Program-made: the position numbers and the translations under genes
Shown: positions 1 to 7,891 of the stretch, piece by piece
Layout of the letters: each line of letters opens with the position of its first letter
Numbering within the stretch: the first letter of the stretch is position 1
NCBI GenBank assembly: GCA_050701695.1
Contig: JBOGDE010000010.1
Span: forward strand, 1 to 34,962
Direction of reading: 5' to 3'
Origin: WHSM01 sp050701695
GTDB lineage: Bacteria > Actinomycetota > Actinomycetes > Mycobacteriales > Micromonosporaceae
DNA: 34,962 nt
The notes under the pieces: model-generated
Told to the model about the DNA's origin: nothing
Seen by the model: only the letters and a program-made list of their open reading frames with translations
Databases searched by the model: none

Positions 1-1287
1 GCGCAGCGCGGCGCGTGCCACGTGCGCCGCCTCACGCAGGCTGCGACCCGCGTCGGCGACGGCGTCCGGGCCGTCCGGGATGGTGCTGCCGGCGGCCACC
101 ACCACCGACAGGCCACGCACCGATCCCGCCACCACGGCGTGTACCTGGGCGGCGAGCCGGCACAGCGCCGCGTCGGCGTTCGCCGCCCGCGGCACCGCCA
201 CCAGCCCGCGTACGGTCTCCTCGTCGACCACCCCCACCAGAGCGGGGATCCGCGCCCGGCGGGCCGCCTGCGCGGTCGCCTCGGCGAGATTGCGCAGCAC
301 CTCGTGCACCTCGGACGCGGCCGGCGTGGCGGGCATCGACCGCGGCCGCACCGCGACCCCGACCAGCTGCCGGCCGCGCAGCTCGACCCCGAGCGCGGCG
401 GAGCGGTCCGGCAGGTCGGCGGGTGCCGGGGTGGCCGCGAGCAGCGTACTGAGCAGCAGCCGGTGGGTCTGGCGTTCCAGGCTGTCCCGGTCGCGGGCCA
501 CCAGCCGGCTCAACGCGAGCGCGTCGGCGGCGCGTTCGGCGACCACCACGTGCCGGCTCGGTGGCGCCTGGGGCGCCCACAGCACCAGCCGCCCCCAGTC
601 GTCGCCGCGGGCACCCACGATCGTCACCAGCCACCCCGCCCCCGGGTGGTACGCGGTGCGGCCCGGCGCGGTCACCGCCCGGGAACGGGCCTCCCAGTCG
701 CCGAGCAACTCACCGGAGGACTGGCCCGCCGCGTCGTAGCCGAGGACGTGGTGGGTCAGGGTCTCCAGCACCACCGGCTGACCGGTCATCCGCGCCACCT
801 CCCGCAGGATCGCGGCGGGTTCGGCGCCGGACACGGTGAGCGCCGTGAACGTCTCGTGCACCTGCTGCGCCGCCCGCAGCTCCGCCACCTGGGCGTCCAT
901 GATCATCGCGATCACGGTCTCGGAGATCGTGACGTACCGGGTCTCCCTGGCCAGCGTCACCAGGGGCAGTCCGTGCCGGTCGGCGGCGGCGGTGAGCGCG
1001 GCCGGGAGCCGGTCCTGCCAGCGGCGTACCAGCTCGATCACCAGGCCGGCGACCCCGACCGCGGCCAGGTCGTCGACGTACCGGGCGAGGGCTGCCTCGT
1101 CGTCGGGCAGCGCGATGCCGGTGGTGAGCACCAGCTCACCGCCGCGCAGCAGCCCGGCGATGTCGGCCACCTCGGCGACGTGCACCCACCGGACCCGGCG
1201 GCTCAACCCGGTGGCACCCGCGACCACGGTGGCGTCCGCCTCGGCGAACACCGGCAACGCCAGCACCTCGGTCACGCTCGGATACAT
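1..1287 (-). CDS. PucR-family transcriptional regulator (C-terminus cut by window edge)
   Basis: Reading leftward from ATG at 1287 the frame stays open to base 1, giving 429 codons with no stop, so the C-terminus lies outside the window. The start (MYPSVTEVLALPVF) is typical of the PucR N-terminal domain, which in known members begins with a short 'v.evL.lp....' segment. The motif VRWVHVAEV at about residues 32-40 and GELVLTTG at about 51-58 are also characteristic. The C-terminal PucR helix-turn-helix would lie beyond base 1 and is not seen. GGAG sits 5-6 nt before the ATG. The gene is divergent from the aminotransferase/dehydrogenase pair, and a 20-bp palindrome lies between them, so it probably controls that pair. 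In actinobacteria such regulators often sit beside pyrimidine, beta-alanine or GABA catabolic genes. The family call is firm; the effector is unknown. Confidence 0.85.
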   Translation of the reverse strand, partial: MYPSVTEVLALPVFAEADATVVAGATGLSRRVRWVHVAEVADIAGLLRGGELVLTTGIALPDDEAALARYVDDLAAVGVAGLVIELVRRWQDRLPAALTAAADRHGLPLVTLARETRYVTISETVIAMIMDAQVAELRAAQQVHETFTALTVSGAEPAAILREVARMTGQPVVLETLTHHVLGYDAAGQSSGELLGDWEARSRAVTAPGRTAYHPGAGWLVTIVGARGDDWGRLVLWAPQAPPSRHVVVAERAADALALSRLVARDRDSLERQTHRLLLSTLLAATPAPADLPDRSAALGVELRGRQLVGVAVRPRSMPATPAASEVHEVLRNLAEATAQAARRARIPALVGVVDEETVRGLVAVPRAANADAALCRLAAQVHAVVAGSVRGLSVVVAAGSTIPDGPDAVADAGRSLREAAHVARAALR

Positions 1288-1297
1288 CACCGCTCCT

Positions 1298-1328
1298 CGC
1301 CGATCGGCGTACGGTGTGCACACCGTAC
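1298..1328. promoter_or_regulatory. Two abutting perfect palindromes, candidate PucR operator
   Basis: Positions 1309-1328 read GTACGGTGTGCACACCGTAC, a perfect 20-bp palindrome. Positions 1298-1309 read CGCCGATCGGCG, a perfect 12-bp palindrome sharing one base with it. They lie 11-41 bp before the regulator's start and about 70 bp before the aminotransferase start, in a 110-bp divergent gap. Location and symmetry fit a dimer-binding operator for the divergent regulator. Binding by this protein is inferred. Confidence 0.55.
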
Positions 1329-1397
1329 CGCCGTGGCCCTGACATCGATACAGGTTGTCCATGTCGCGACCGGGCCGGCGGGGAAGACACTCGGCGC

Positions 1398-2717
1398 ATG
1401 GCAGCCAGTGAAGAGAACAGCACGGACCTGCTGGCGCGGCACCGCGCGGTGATGCCGTCGTGGCTGGCGCTCTACTACGAACAGCCGATCGAGATCGTCA
1501 GCGGCTCCGGGCGCCGGATACGCGACGCCGCCGGCAACGAGTACCTGGACTTCTTCGCCGGGATCCTCACCAACGGCGTCGGGTACGACATCGCCGAGAT
1601 CTCCGACGCGATCCGGTCCCAGATCGACACCGGAATCCTGCACACCTCCACGCTGTACCTGTTACGGCGGCAGGTCGAGCTGGCGGAGAAGATCGCGCGC
1701 CTGTCCGGGATCCGGGACGCCAAGGTGTTCTTCACCAACTCCGGTACCGAGGCCAACGAGGCGGCCCTGATGCTCGCCACCCAGCTGCGGCGCAGCAACC
1801 AGGTGCTGGCGCTGCGCAACTCGTACCACGGGAGGGGCTTCGGTACGGTCGCGATCACCGGAAACCGGGGCTGGTCGGCCTCGTCGCTGAGCCCGGTGCA
1901 GGTCAGCTACGTGCACGGCGGCTACCGCTACCGCGGCCCGTTCCGGGACCTGCCGGACCCGGAGTACATCGCCGCCTGCGCCGACGACCTGCGCAACATC
2001 ATCGAGACCACCACCGCCGGCGACGTCGCCTGCATGATCGCCGAGCCGATCCAGGGCGTGGGCGGATTCAACGTACCGCCGCCGGGGCTGTTCGCCGCGT
2101 TCAAACGGATCCTCGACGAGTACGGCATCCTGTTCGTCTCCGACGAGGTGCAGACCGGCTGGGGGCGCACCGGCGACCATTTCTGGGGCATCGGCGCGCA
2201 CGGCGTGACCCCGGACGCGATGACCTTCGCCAAGGGCCTCGGCAACGGCGTGGCGATCGGCGGCGTGGTGGCCCGCGCCGAGCTGATGGACTGTCTGTCC
2301 GCGAACTCGATCTCCACGTTCGGCGGCAACCCGCTCGCCACCGCCGCCGCCAGCGCCACCCTGGACTACCTGCTCGACCACAACCTGCAGGCACACGCCG
2401 CCACCCTCGGCGCCGCGCTGCTCACCCGGCTGCGGGAGATCGCCGCCCAGCACGAGATCGTCGGCGACGTACGCGGCGCCGGGCTGATGGTCGGCGTCGA
2501 GCTGGTGCAGCCCGGTGGCACCGTACCGAGCGCCGCCGCGGCGGCCCGGATCCTGGAGGAGACCCGCGCCCGGGGCCTGCTGGTCGGCAAGGGCGGCCTC
2601 TACGGCAACGTGCTGCGGCTGGCGCCGCCAATGTCGGTCACCGCGGAGGAGACCGCCGAAGCGCTGGACATCCTGGCCGAAACCATCGCCGTGGTGAACA
2701 AGGAGCACGTCTCATGA
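1398..2717 (+). CDS. Class III PLP aminotransferase (beta-alanine/GABA-type)
   Basis: A 439-residue class III aminotransferase, starting at ATG 1398 (MAASEENSTD). PLP-fold landmarks are visible: FFTNSGTEANEAA (about 111-123) for phosphate binding, the SYHGR motif (142-146), the SDEVQTGWGRTG segment (248-259) with the PLP-ring aspartate, and the Schiff-base lysine in MTFAKGLGNG (K279). The family moves an amino group from an omega-amino acid to a 2-oxo acid. The stop overlaps the next gene's start (ATGA at 2714-2717), so the two are translationally coupled. The partner is a semialdehyde dehydrogenase, so the likely route is beta-alanine to malonate semialdehyde to acetyl-CoA; GABA or another omega-amino acid is possible. 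Substrate cannot be decided from sequence alone. Confidence 0.87.
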   Translation: MAASEENSTDLLARHRAVMPSWLALYYEQPIEIVSGSGRRIRDAAGNEYLDFFAGILTNGVGYDIAEISDAIRSQIDTGILHTSTLYLLRRQVELAEKIARLSGIRDAKVFFTNSGTEANEAALMLATQLRRSNQVLALRNSYHGRGFGTVAITGNRGWSASSLSPVQVSYVHGGYRYRGPFRDLPDPEYIAACADDLRNIIETTTAGDVACMIAEPIQGVGGFNVPPPGLFAAFKRILDEYGILFVSDEVQTGWGRTGDHFWGIGAHGVTPDAMTFAKGLGNGVAIGGVVARAELMDCLSANSISTFGGNPLATAAASATLDYLLDHNLQAHAATLGAALLTRLREIAAQHEIVGDVRGAGLMVGVELVQPGGTVPSAAAAARILEETRARGLLVGKGGLYGNVLRLAPPMSVTAEETAEALDILAETIAVVNKEHVS

Positions 2718-4201
2718 AGCGGGTCACCCACTGGATCGACGGGCGGTCGTGGCAGGGCGAGGCGAGGCGTACCGGCGACATCTTCAACCCCGCCACCGGT
2801 GAGGTCGCCGCGGCCGTGGACTTCGCCGGTGGTGCCGAGGTGGAGGCCGCCGTGGTCGCTGCCGCGCGGGCCTTCCCCGAGTGGCGGGACGCTTCGCTGG
2901 CGAAGCGGAGCACGGTGCTGTTCCGGTTCCGAGAACTGCTGGCGGCCCGCAAGGCCGAGATCGCGGCGATCCTGACCGCCGAACACGGCAAGGTCACCTC
3001 CGACGCGCTCGGCGAGGTGCAGCGGGCCCTGGAGGTGGTGGAGTTCGCCTGCGGCGTACCGCACCTGCTCAAGGGCGGCTACAGCGAGAACGCCTCCAGC
3101 GGGGTCGACGTGTACTCGATCCGGCAGCCGCTGGGCGTGGTCGCGATCATCTCGCCGTTCAACTTCCCGGCGATGGTGCCGCTGTGGTTCGCACCGCTCG
3201 CGATCGCCTGCGGCAACACCGTGGTGCTCAAGCCCAGCGAGAAGGACCCGTCGGCGGGGGTCGCGATCGCCGAGCTGTGGACCGAGGCCGGGCTGCCCGA
3301 CGGGGTGTTCAACGTGCTGCACGGCGACAAGGTGGCCGTCGACGGGCTGCTCGAACACCCGACCGTGAAGGCGGTCTCGTTCGTCGGCGCCACCCCCGTC
3401 GCGCGCTACATCTACGAAACGGCCGCGCGCAACGGCAAGCGGGTGCAGGCGCTCGGCGGCGCCAAGAACCACATGGTGGTGCTGCCCGACGCCGACCTGG
3501 ACCTGGCCGCCGACGCCGCGGTCTCCGCCGGCTTCGGCTCCGCCGGGGAACGCTGCATGGCGATCTCCACGGTGGTCGCGGTCGACCCGGTCGGCGACAC
3601 GCTGGTGGAGAAGATCGCCGAGCGGATGGCCGACCTGCACGTCGGTGACGGCGCCCGGCCCGGCTGCGAGATGGGTCCGCTGATCACCCGCGCCCACCGG
3701 GACCGGGTGGCCGGCTACCTCGACGCCGGCGTCGCCGACGGCGCCGAACTGGTGGTCGACGGCCGCAAACACCCGATCGACGGCGAAGGCGGCGGCTTCT
3801 GGCTCGGACCCACCCTGTTCGACCACGTCACGCCCACCATGCCGGTGTACACCGACGAGATCTTCGGCCCGGTGCTGTCGGTGGTGCGGGCCGGCTCGTA
3901 CGCCGACGCGGTGGAGCTGGTCAACGCCAACCCGTACGGCAACGGCACCGCGATCTTCACCGCCGACGGCGCCGCCGCGCGCCGGTTCCAGTACCAGGTC
4001 GAGATCGGCATGGTCGGGATCAACGTACCGATCCCGGTGCCGGTGGCGTACCACTCGTTCGGGGGCTGGAAGCAGTCGCTGTTCGGTGACGCGCACGCGT
4101 ACGGGCCGGACGGAGTGCACTTCTACACCCGTACCAAGGCCGTGACCAGCCGTTGGGTCGACCAGGGCGGGGTGAGTCTGGGTTTCCCCCAGAACCGGTA
4201 G
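2714..4201 (+). CDS. mmsA: CoA-acylating methylmalonate/malonate-semialdehyde dehydrogenase
   Basis: 495 residues in the aldehyde dehydrogenase superfamily. The start MKRVTHWIDG at 2714 overlaps the aminotransferase stop by 4 nt. The nucleophile is C281 in GSAGERCMAIS. At about 247-253 it reads ALGGAKNHM, where hydrolytic ALDHs have ELGGK; loss of that glutamate is the mark of the CoA-dependent MmsA group, which releases the acyl group to CoA instead of water. SPFNFPAMVP (147-156) and VLKPSEKDP (171-179) form the cofactor site, and EIFGPVLSVV lies near the end. The family oxidises (methyl)malonate semialdehyde to propionyl- or acetyl-CoA with loss of CO2. Next to an omega-aminotransferase, malonate semialdehyde from beta-alanine is the likely substrate. 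No further gene of the pathway lies downstream. Confidence 0.9.
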   Translation: MKRVTHWIDGRSWQGEARRTGDIFNPATGEVAAAVDFAGGAEVEAAVVAAARAFPEWRDASLAKRSTVLFRFRELLAARKAEIAAILTAEHGKVTSDALGEVQRALEVVEFACGVPHLLKGGYSENASSGVDVYSIRQPLGVVAIISPFNFPAMVPLWFAPLAIACGNTVVLKPSEKDPSAGVAIAELWTEAGLPDGVFNVLHGDKVAVDGLLEHPTVKAVSFVGATPVARYIYETAARNGKRVQALGGAKNHMVVLPDADLDLAADAAVSAGFGSAGERCMAISTVVAVDPVGDTLVEKIAERMADLHVGDGARPGCEMGPLITRAHRDRVAGYLDAGVADGAELVVDGRKHPIDGEGGGFWLGPTLFDHVTPTMPVYTDEIFGPVLSVVRAGSYADAVELVNANPYGNGTAIFTADGAAARRFQYQVEIGMVGINVPIPVPVAYHSFGGWKQSLFGDAHAYGPDGVHFYTRTKAVTSRWVDQGGVSLGFPQNR

Positions 4202-4214
4202 TCGCCGGACCTGC

Positions 4215-4230
4215 CCGCCGTGTTCGGCGG
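4215..4230 (+). terminator. Short GC hairpin after mmsA
   Basis: CCGCCG-TGTT-CGGCGG, a perfect 6-bp stem with a 4-nt loop, starts 14 nt after the mmsA stop. There is no T-run, so it is a weak candidate for ending the two-gene operon. Confidence 0.3.
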
Positions 4231-4262
4231 ACGCCGCGCCGTACCCAGCGGGAATGGGTCGC

Positions 4263-4268
4263 TAGCAT
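4263..4268 (+). promoter_or_regulatory. Possible -10 box for the glycosyltransferase operon
   Basis: TAGCAT, 47 nt upstream of the glycosyltransferase ATG, fits the actinobacterial TANNNT pattern. No convincing -35 was found. This gene also has a Shine-Dalgarno-like AGGAG about 11 nt before the ATG, so a normal leadered transcript is expected. Confidence 0.3.
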
Positions 4269-4315
4269 AGCGGCAGCCGATCCGCGGCCATGCGATTTCA
4301 GGAGCCTGACCACAG

Positions 4316-5002
4316 ATGTCCGACACCAAGGACACCTGGGTGATCATCCCCGTCTACAACGAGGAGAAGGTCATCGCCCAGGTCATCACCGAGCTGCTGC
4401 CGGTGTTCCCGAATGTGGTCTGTGTCGATGACGGCAGCCGCGACGCGTCCGGCTCCGAGATCGCCGCCACCGGCGCCCACCTGGTACGCCACCCGGTCAA
4501 CATGGGGCAGGGCGCCGCGCTGCAGACCGGCCTGACGTACGCCCTGGCCCGACCCGGTTCCCGCTACTTCGTGACCTTCGACGCCGACGGGCAGCACCGG
4601 GTCACCGATGCGGCGGCGATGCTCGAGGTGGCCCGCGGCGGGGAGGTCGACGCGGTGCTGGGCAGCCGGTTCCTGGAGCGCGGCAGCACCGTACCGTGGC
4701 TGAAGAAGCTGGTGCTGCGGATCGTGGCGGCGCTCAGCCCGCGCAGCCGCCGGCTGAGGCTCACCGACGCCCACAACGGGCTGCGGGTGCTGACCCGGCC
4801 GGTCGCCGAGCGGCTGCGGATCCGGATGAACGGCATGGCGCACGCCTCGGAGATCGTTGCCAACCTGGCGCGCGGCGGCTGGCGGGTGGTGGAGGTGCCG
4901 GTGACGATCCTCTACACCGACTACTCGCGCTCCAAGGGCCAGTCGCTGGTCAACGGTGTGAACATCCTGTTCGACCTCGGCATGCGCAACCGGAGGATCT
5001 GA
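4316..5002 (+). CDS. Family 2 glycosyltransferase (dolichyl/polyprenyl-phosphate sugar synthase-like)
   Basis: 228 residues, GT-A fold. VIIPVYNEEKVI (9-20) is the usual GT2 opening. VCVDDGSRD (35-43) carries the nucleotide-binding aspartates, and FDADGQH (88-94) is the DxD metal site typical of the dolichol-phosphate mannose synthase subgroup. There is no C-terminal membrane segment, so the enzyme is probably peripheral at the inner face of the membrane. It likely transfers a sugar from an NDP-sugar to polyprenyl phosphate. The DUF2304 membrane protein starts 5 nt after its stop and a flippase-like protein follows, a set often seen together in envelope polysaccharide or glycolipid synthesis. 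Sugar and acceptor are not known. Confidence 0.85.
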   Translation: MSDTKDTWVIIPVYNEEKVIAQVITELLPVFPNVVCVDDGSRDASGSEIAATGAHLVRHPVNMGQGAALQTGLTYALARPGSRYFVTFDADGQHRVTDAAAMLEVARGGEVDAVLGSRFLERGSTVPWLKKLVLRIVAALSPRSRRLRLTDAHNGLRVLTRPVAERLRIRMNGMAHASEIVANLARGGWRVVEVPVTILYTDYSRSKGQSLVNGVNILFDLGMRNRRI

Positions 5003-5007
5003 CCACG

Positions 5008-5409
5008 ATGGTGATCCAGGTCCTGCTGCTGGTCGCGGTCGCCGGCCTGCTGTTCGGTTTCATCCGATGGCAGCACGGGGTACGGCTGCAGGCCGGCAAA
5101 CGGCTGGCGTTCTTCGGGTTCCTGGCGTTGAACGTGTGGGCGGTGCTGCGCCCGGACGACGTGACCTATGTGGCGCAGCGGCTGGGCGTGGGCCGCGGCG
5201 CCGACCTGCTGCTGTACCTGCTGGTGGTGGCGTTCATCTTCGTGGTGCTCAACTTCTACCTGCGGTTCCGCGACATGGGCGATCGCCTCACCGACCTGGC
5301 CCGTGCGGTCGCGCTGCGCGAGGCGGAGCTGGTCAACCGGGAGCGCGGCGTGCTGACCGAGCCGGCGCACACCCTCCCGGCCCCGCCACCACCGCCCGAG
5401 GCCCCGTGA
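5008..5409 (+). CDS. DUF2304-family small membrane protein
   Basis: 133 residues from ATG 5008. Three hydrophobic segments are visible: about 1-19 (VIQVLLLVAVAGLLFGFI), about 31-46 (FFGFLALNVWAVL) and about 68-85 (LLLYLLVVAFIFVVLNFY). After them comes a charged helix (LRFRDMGDRLTDLARAVALREAEL) and a proline-rich tail (PAPPPPPEAP). This matches DUF2304, small proteins commonly found beside GT2 polyprenyl-phosphate sugar transferases and thought to form a complex with them; the biochemical role is not established. The GTGA at 5406-5409 couples it to the next gene. Confidence 0.75.
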   Translation: MVIQVLLLVAVAGLLFGFIRWQHGVRLQAGKRLAFFGFLALNVWAVLRPDDVTYVAQRLGVGRGADLLLYLLVVAFIFVVLNFYLRFRDMGDRLTDLARAVALREAELVNRERGVLTEPAHTLPAPPPPPEAP

Positions 5410-6731
5410 GAGTCCTCACCGAGCCGGTACGCCGGCTGTTCGCCGCGCTTCCCGCCGGCACCGCGATCGTCGGTGCCGGGCTGGCGATCCTCGGGGTCGC
5501 GGCGTACGTGTACCTCGCCATCGCCGGTCACGCCCTCGACGCCCAGGGGTACGGGGACCTCGCCGTGCTCTGGATGATCGTCTTCTCCGTCGGGCCCGGC
5601 CTGTTCTTCCCACTCGAACAGGAGCTGAGCCGGCTGGTCGCCGGCCGCCGCGCCCAGGGCCTGGGGGTACGCCCGATCGCGGTGCGGATCTCCGTGGTGG
5701 GCGCGGCGATCCTGGCGGCGCTGCTGGTCGCCACCGTCGTACTGCGCCGCCCGCTCGCTGACGCGCTGTTCGAGGGCCGCGCCAGCCTGGTCGACGTACT
5801 GGTGGTCAACCTGGCGGCGCTCACCGCCGCGCACCTCTCGCGCGGCCTGCTGTCCGGACACGGCGAATTCGGCCGGTACGGTGCCCAGCTGGCCGCCGAC
5901 GGGCTGCTGCGCTGCGGCCTCGCGGCCGTACTGGCCGGCGCCGGGGTGCACGACGCCGTCTGGTACGGCCTCGCGCTCGCCGTCGCCCCGCTGCTGGCGG
6001 TGCTGGTCACCCTGAACCGTACGGTGCTGCTCCCCGCCCCGGGGCCGTCGGTGCCGTACGCCGAGGTGACCGCCGGGATGGGGTTGCTGGTCGCCTCCAG
6101 CACCCTGTGGCTGGCACTGGTGAACGCCGGCGTGGTCAGCGCCCGGCTGCTGTCCACGCCCGCCGAGGCCGGACTGGCCGGCGCGCTGCTGTCCGGAGTG
6201 GTGCTGGCACGGATCCCGCTGTTCGCGTTCTCGTCGGTGCAGGCCTCACTGCTGCCGGCGCTGTCCGGGGCCGCGGCCACCGGTGACCGCACCGGCTTCC
6301 GGCGGCTGCTGGCGCGTACCACCGTCGCGGTCACCGCGCTCGGTGTGGCCGGCGCCGCGGTCTGCATCGCGATCGGGCCGTGGCTGGTGCGTACCCTCTT
6401 CGACGCCGGCTCGGTGCTCAGCCGCGGCGACTTCGCATGGCTGACGATCGCGACCACGATCTACATGGTCGCCACCGTGCTGGGGCAGGCCGGCCTGGCG
6501 CTGTCCGGACACCGCGACCAGGCCCTCGGCTGGGCCGCCGGGTTCGGCTCACTGCTGCTGGTCACGCTGCTGCCGGGCAGCATTCTGATGCGGGTGGAGC
6601 TGGCGTTCCTGGTCGGCTCCGCGGTGGCAGCGGTGGTGCTCGCGGTCCAGCTGGTACGCCGGATCCGGCAGTGGCCGGCACACCCCGCCGCACCGGTCCC
6701 CGCCACTCAGGGCGCCGGGTTGACGGACTGA
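5406..6731 (+). CDS. Polytopic membrane protein, polysaccharide flippase-like (MOP superfamily)
   Basis: 441 residues from GTG 5406, which overlaps the DUF2304 stop. The sequence is made almost entirely of hydrophobic helices, about 12 of them, separated by short Arg/Asp loops. Examples are AIVGAGLAILGVAAYVYLAI near the N-terminus, GFGSLLLVTLLPGSILM and LVGSAVAAVVLAVQLV near the end. The pattern and the glycosyltransferase neighbours fit the MOP (Wzx/MurJ-like) exporters that flip lipid-linked sugars to the outer face of the membrane. No diagnostic motif proves the substrate. The last 183 nt run opposite the end of the MASE1 frame on the other strand. GTAC is strikingly frequent in this gene. 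Confidence 0.7.
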   Translation: MRVLTEPVRRLFAALPAGTAIVGAGLAILGVAAYVYLAIAGHALDAQGYGDLAVLWMIVFSVGPGLFFPLEQELSRLVAGRRAQGLGVRPIAVRISVVGAAILAALLVATVVLRRPLADALFEGRASLVDVLVVNLAALTAAHLSRGLLSGHGEFGRYGAQLAADGLLRCGLAAVLAGAGVHDAVWYGLALAVAPLLAVLVTLNRTVLLPAPGPSVPYAEVTAGMGLLVASSTLWLALVNAGVVSARLLSTPAEAGLAGALLSGVVLARIPLFAFSSVQASLLPALSGAAATGDRTGFRRLLARTTVAVTALGVAGAAVCIAIGPWLVRTLFDAGSVLSRGDFAWLTIATTIYMVATVLGQAGLALSGHRDQALGWAAGFGSLLLVTLLPGSILMRVELAFLVGSAVAAVVLAVQLVRRIRQWPAHPAAPVPATQGAGLTD

Positions 6732-7826
6732 CCCTCCTCGGCCGGCCGTGGTGCCGCGGCCCGTCCCGCCGCCGGGTGCGGTGCCGCGGTCCGTCCCGCC
6801 GACGGCGGCGCGTCGCAGCGAGGCCCAGAGTGAGGTGTCCAGAGGCAGTGCGGGGTGCTCGGCCAACGCGGCCGACACCTGCGCCACGGCGTGTGTGATC
6901 GCCCGGTGCGCCTGATCGCGTTCGGCGGTGACGGTGGCGAGGGAGAGACCGGTCACCGCCACGGTTCCGTTGAACGCCTGCAGGGTCACCATGGTCCGTA
7001 CGATGTCCAGGCCCTCGAAGGGGCCCACTCCTCGGGCCGCCGCCAGGATCGCACCGGTGGAGATCACCAGGGCACACGGCGTGGCACCCCGGTGGTGGAA
7101 CCGCACCGCCGCCCAGACCAGGAACGGGAATCCGGAGAACAGCAACAGCGACCCCTGCGCGATAGCGACGGCGACCGCCAGCGCACCCGCGGCCAGCACC
7201 GCCGCCTCCAGCCACCGGCGTACAGAAGGCAGCGGTCGCCACCGGCCCGTCAGGTACGTCAACAGCAGCGGCGTGACCAGCAGCAGCCCCATCGCGTCAC
7301 CGGTCCACCACACCGACCAGGTAGCCCAGAACGCGGTCACCGGGACCGCCGCCGACGACACCAACACCAAGGTGCCCACGCTGGCGCTGATGGCCGCGCT
7401 GCCGAGTACGCCGACGAACAGCAGTCGCAGCGCGTCGCCGAGTCGGTCCAGCTGGCGGCGGAACCCCGCCCACTCCAGCAGTAGGTAGGCCAGCACCGGG
7501 CCGGTGGTGTTGCCGGCGGCGATCACCGCGACCAGAAGTGGTGACGGCCCGATCGGGAGGTTGACCAGGAACGCGCCGATCGCGATCCCGGGCCAGGTGC
7601 GCAGGCCCCAGGTCAGCAGTGCCGCGAGGGCGATGCCGGTGGCCGGCCAGAAGGGCGTGACCTGTTCGCGTACCACCGCCAGTCGCAGCCCGACCTCGGC
7701 CGCGAGGTAGTACGCGAGCGCTACCGCCGCGATCTGCAGTGCCACCAACCGCGCGGTGTGGGATCCGCGCCACGAGCGCCACTGAGCCACCGCACCAATC
7801 TGTACACCGGTCGGATCAGTGGTCAT
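6549..7826 (-). CDS. MASE1-domain integral membrane sensor protein
   Basis: 425 codons from ATG 7826, with GGAG 3 nt upstream. Residues about 30-310 are a MASE1 membrane domain: YYLAAEVGLRLAVV, VTPFWPATGIALAALL, NTTGPVLAYLLLEW and VWWTGDAMGLLLVTPLLL are typical family motifs. About eight helices are visible. MASE1 domains usually feed a histidine kinase or GGDEF output module; none is seen here. After about residue 335 the sequence becomes low-complexity Gly/Arg/Thr (from a 30-bp tandem repeat), and the last 60 codons are antisense to the flippase gene. In another frame the same DNA stops earlier with an ordinary-looking end (AEEGQSVNPAP, stop at about 6706), so a 1-nt indel near 6800-6830, or a real overlap, should be considered. 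The domain call is firm; the C-terminus is not. Confidence 0.7.
   Translation of the reverse strand: MTTDPTGVQIGAVAQWRSWRGSHTARLVALQIAAVALAYYLAAEVGLRLAVVREQVTPFWPATGIALAALLTWGLRTWPGIAIGAFLVNLPIGPSPLLVAVIAAGNTTGPVLAYLLLEWAGFRRQLDRLGDALRLLFVGVLGSAAISASVGTLVLVSSAAVPVTAFWATWSVWWTGDAMGLLLVTPLLLTYLTGRWRPLPSVRRWLEAAVLAAGALAVAVAIAQGSLLLFSGFPFLVWAAVRFHHRGATPCALVISTGAILAAARGVGPFEGLDIVRTMVTLQAFNGTVAVTGLSLATVTAERDQAHRAITHAVAQVSAALAEHPALPLDTSLWASLRRAAVGGTDRGTAPGGGTGRGTTAGRGGSVRQPGALSGGDRCGGVCRPLPDPAYQLDREHHRCHRGADQERQLHPHQNAARQQRDQQQ
6751..6810. repeat. 30-bp tandem duplication
   Basis: Two adjacent 30-bp units, 6751-6780 and 6781-6810, both begin GTGCCGCGG and differ at about four positions. They fall at the 3' end of the MASE1 frame and encode a Gly/Thr/Arg repeat there. 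Being 30 bp, the duplication itself keeps frame. Confidence 0.8.
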
Positions 7827-7866
7827 TCTCCACCCGGACGTACGGATCGGAACAGCGGTGGGGCTC

Positions 7867-7886
7867 GGTGTCAGCTACCCGACACC
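7867..7886 (-). terminator. Hairpin after prcA
   Basis: GGTGTC-8 nt-GACACC is a perfect 6-bp inverted repeat 5 nt beyond the prcA stop on the minus strand. There is no T-run. It may end the proteasome operon before the MASE1 gene, which starts at 7826. Confidence 0.35.
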
Positions 7887-7891
7887 TTGGG

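Noticed and set aside
22..1452. A 476-codon open frame on the plus strand
   Set aside because: It is the complement of the PucR-type gene, has no domain and is only kept open by high GC. The minus-strand frame gives a recognisable protein.
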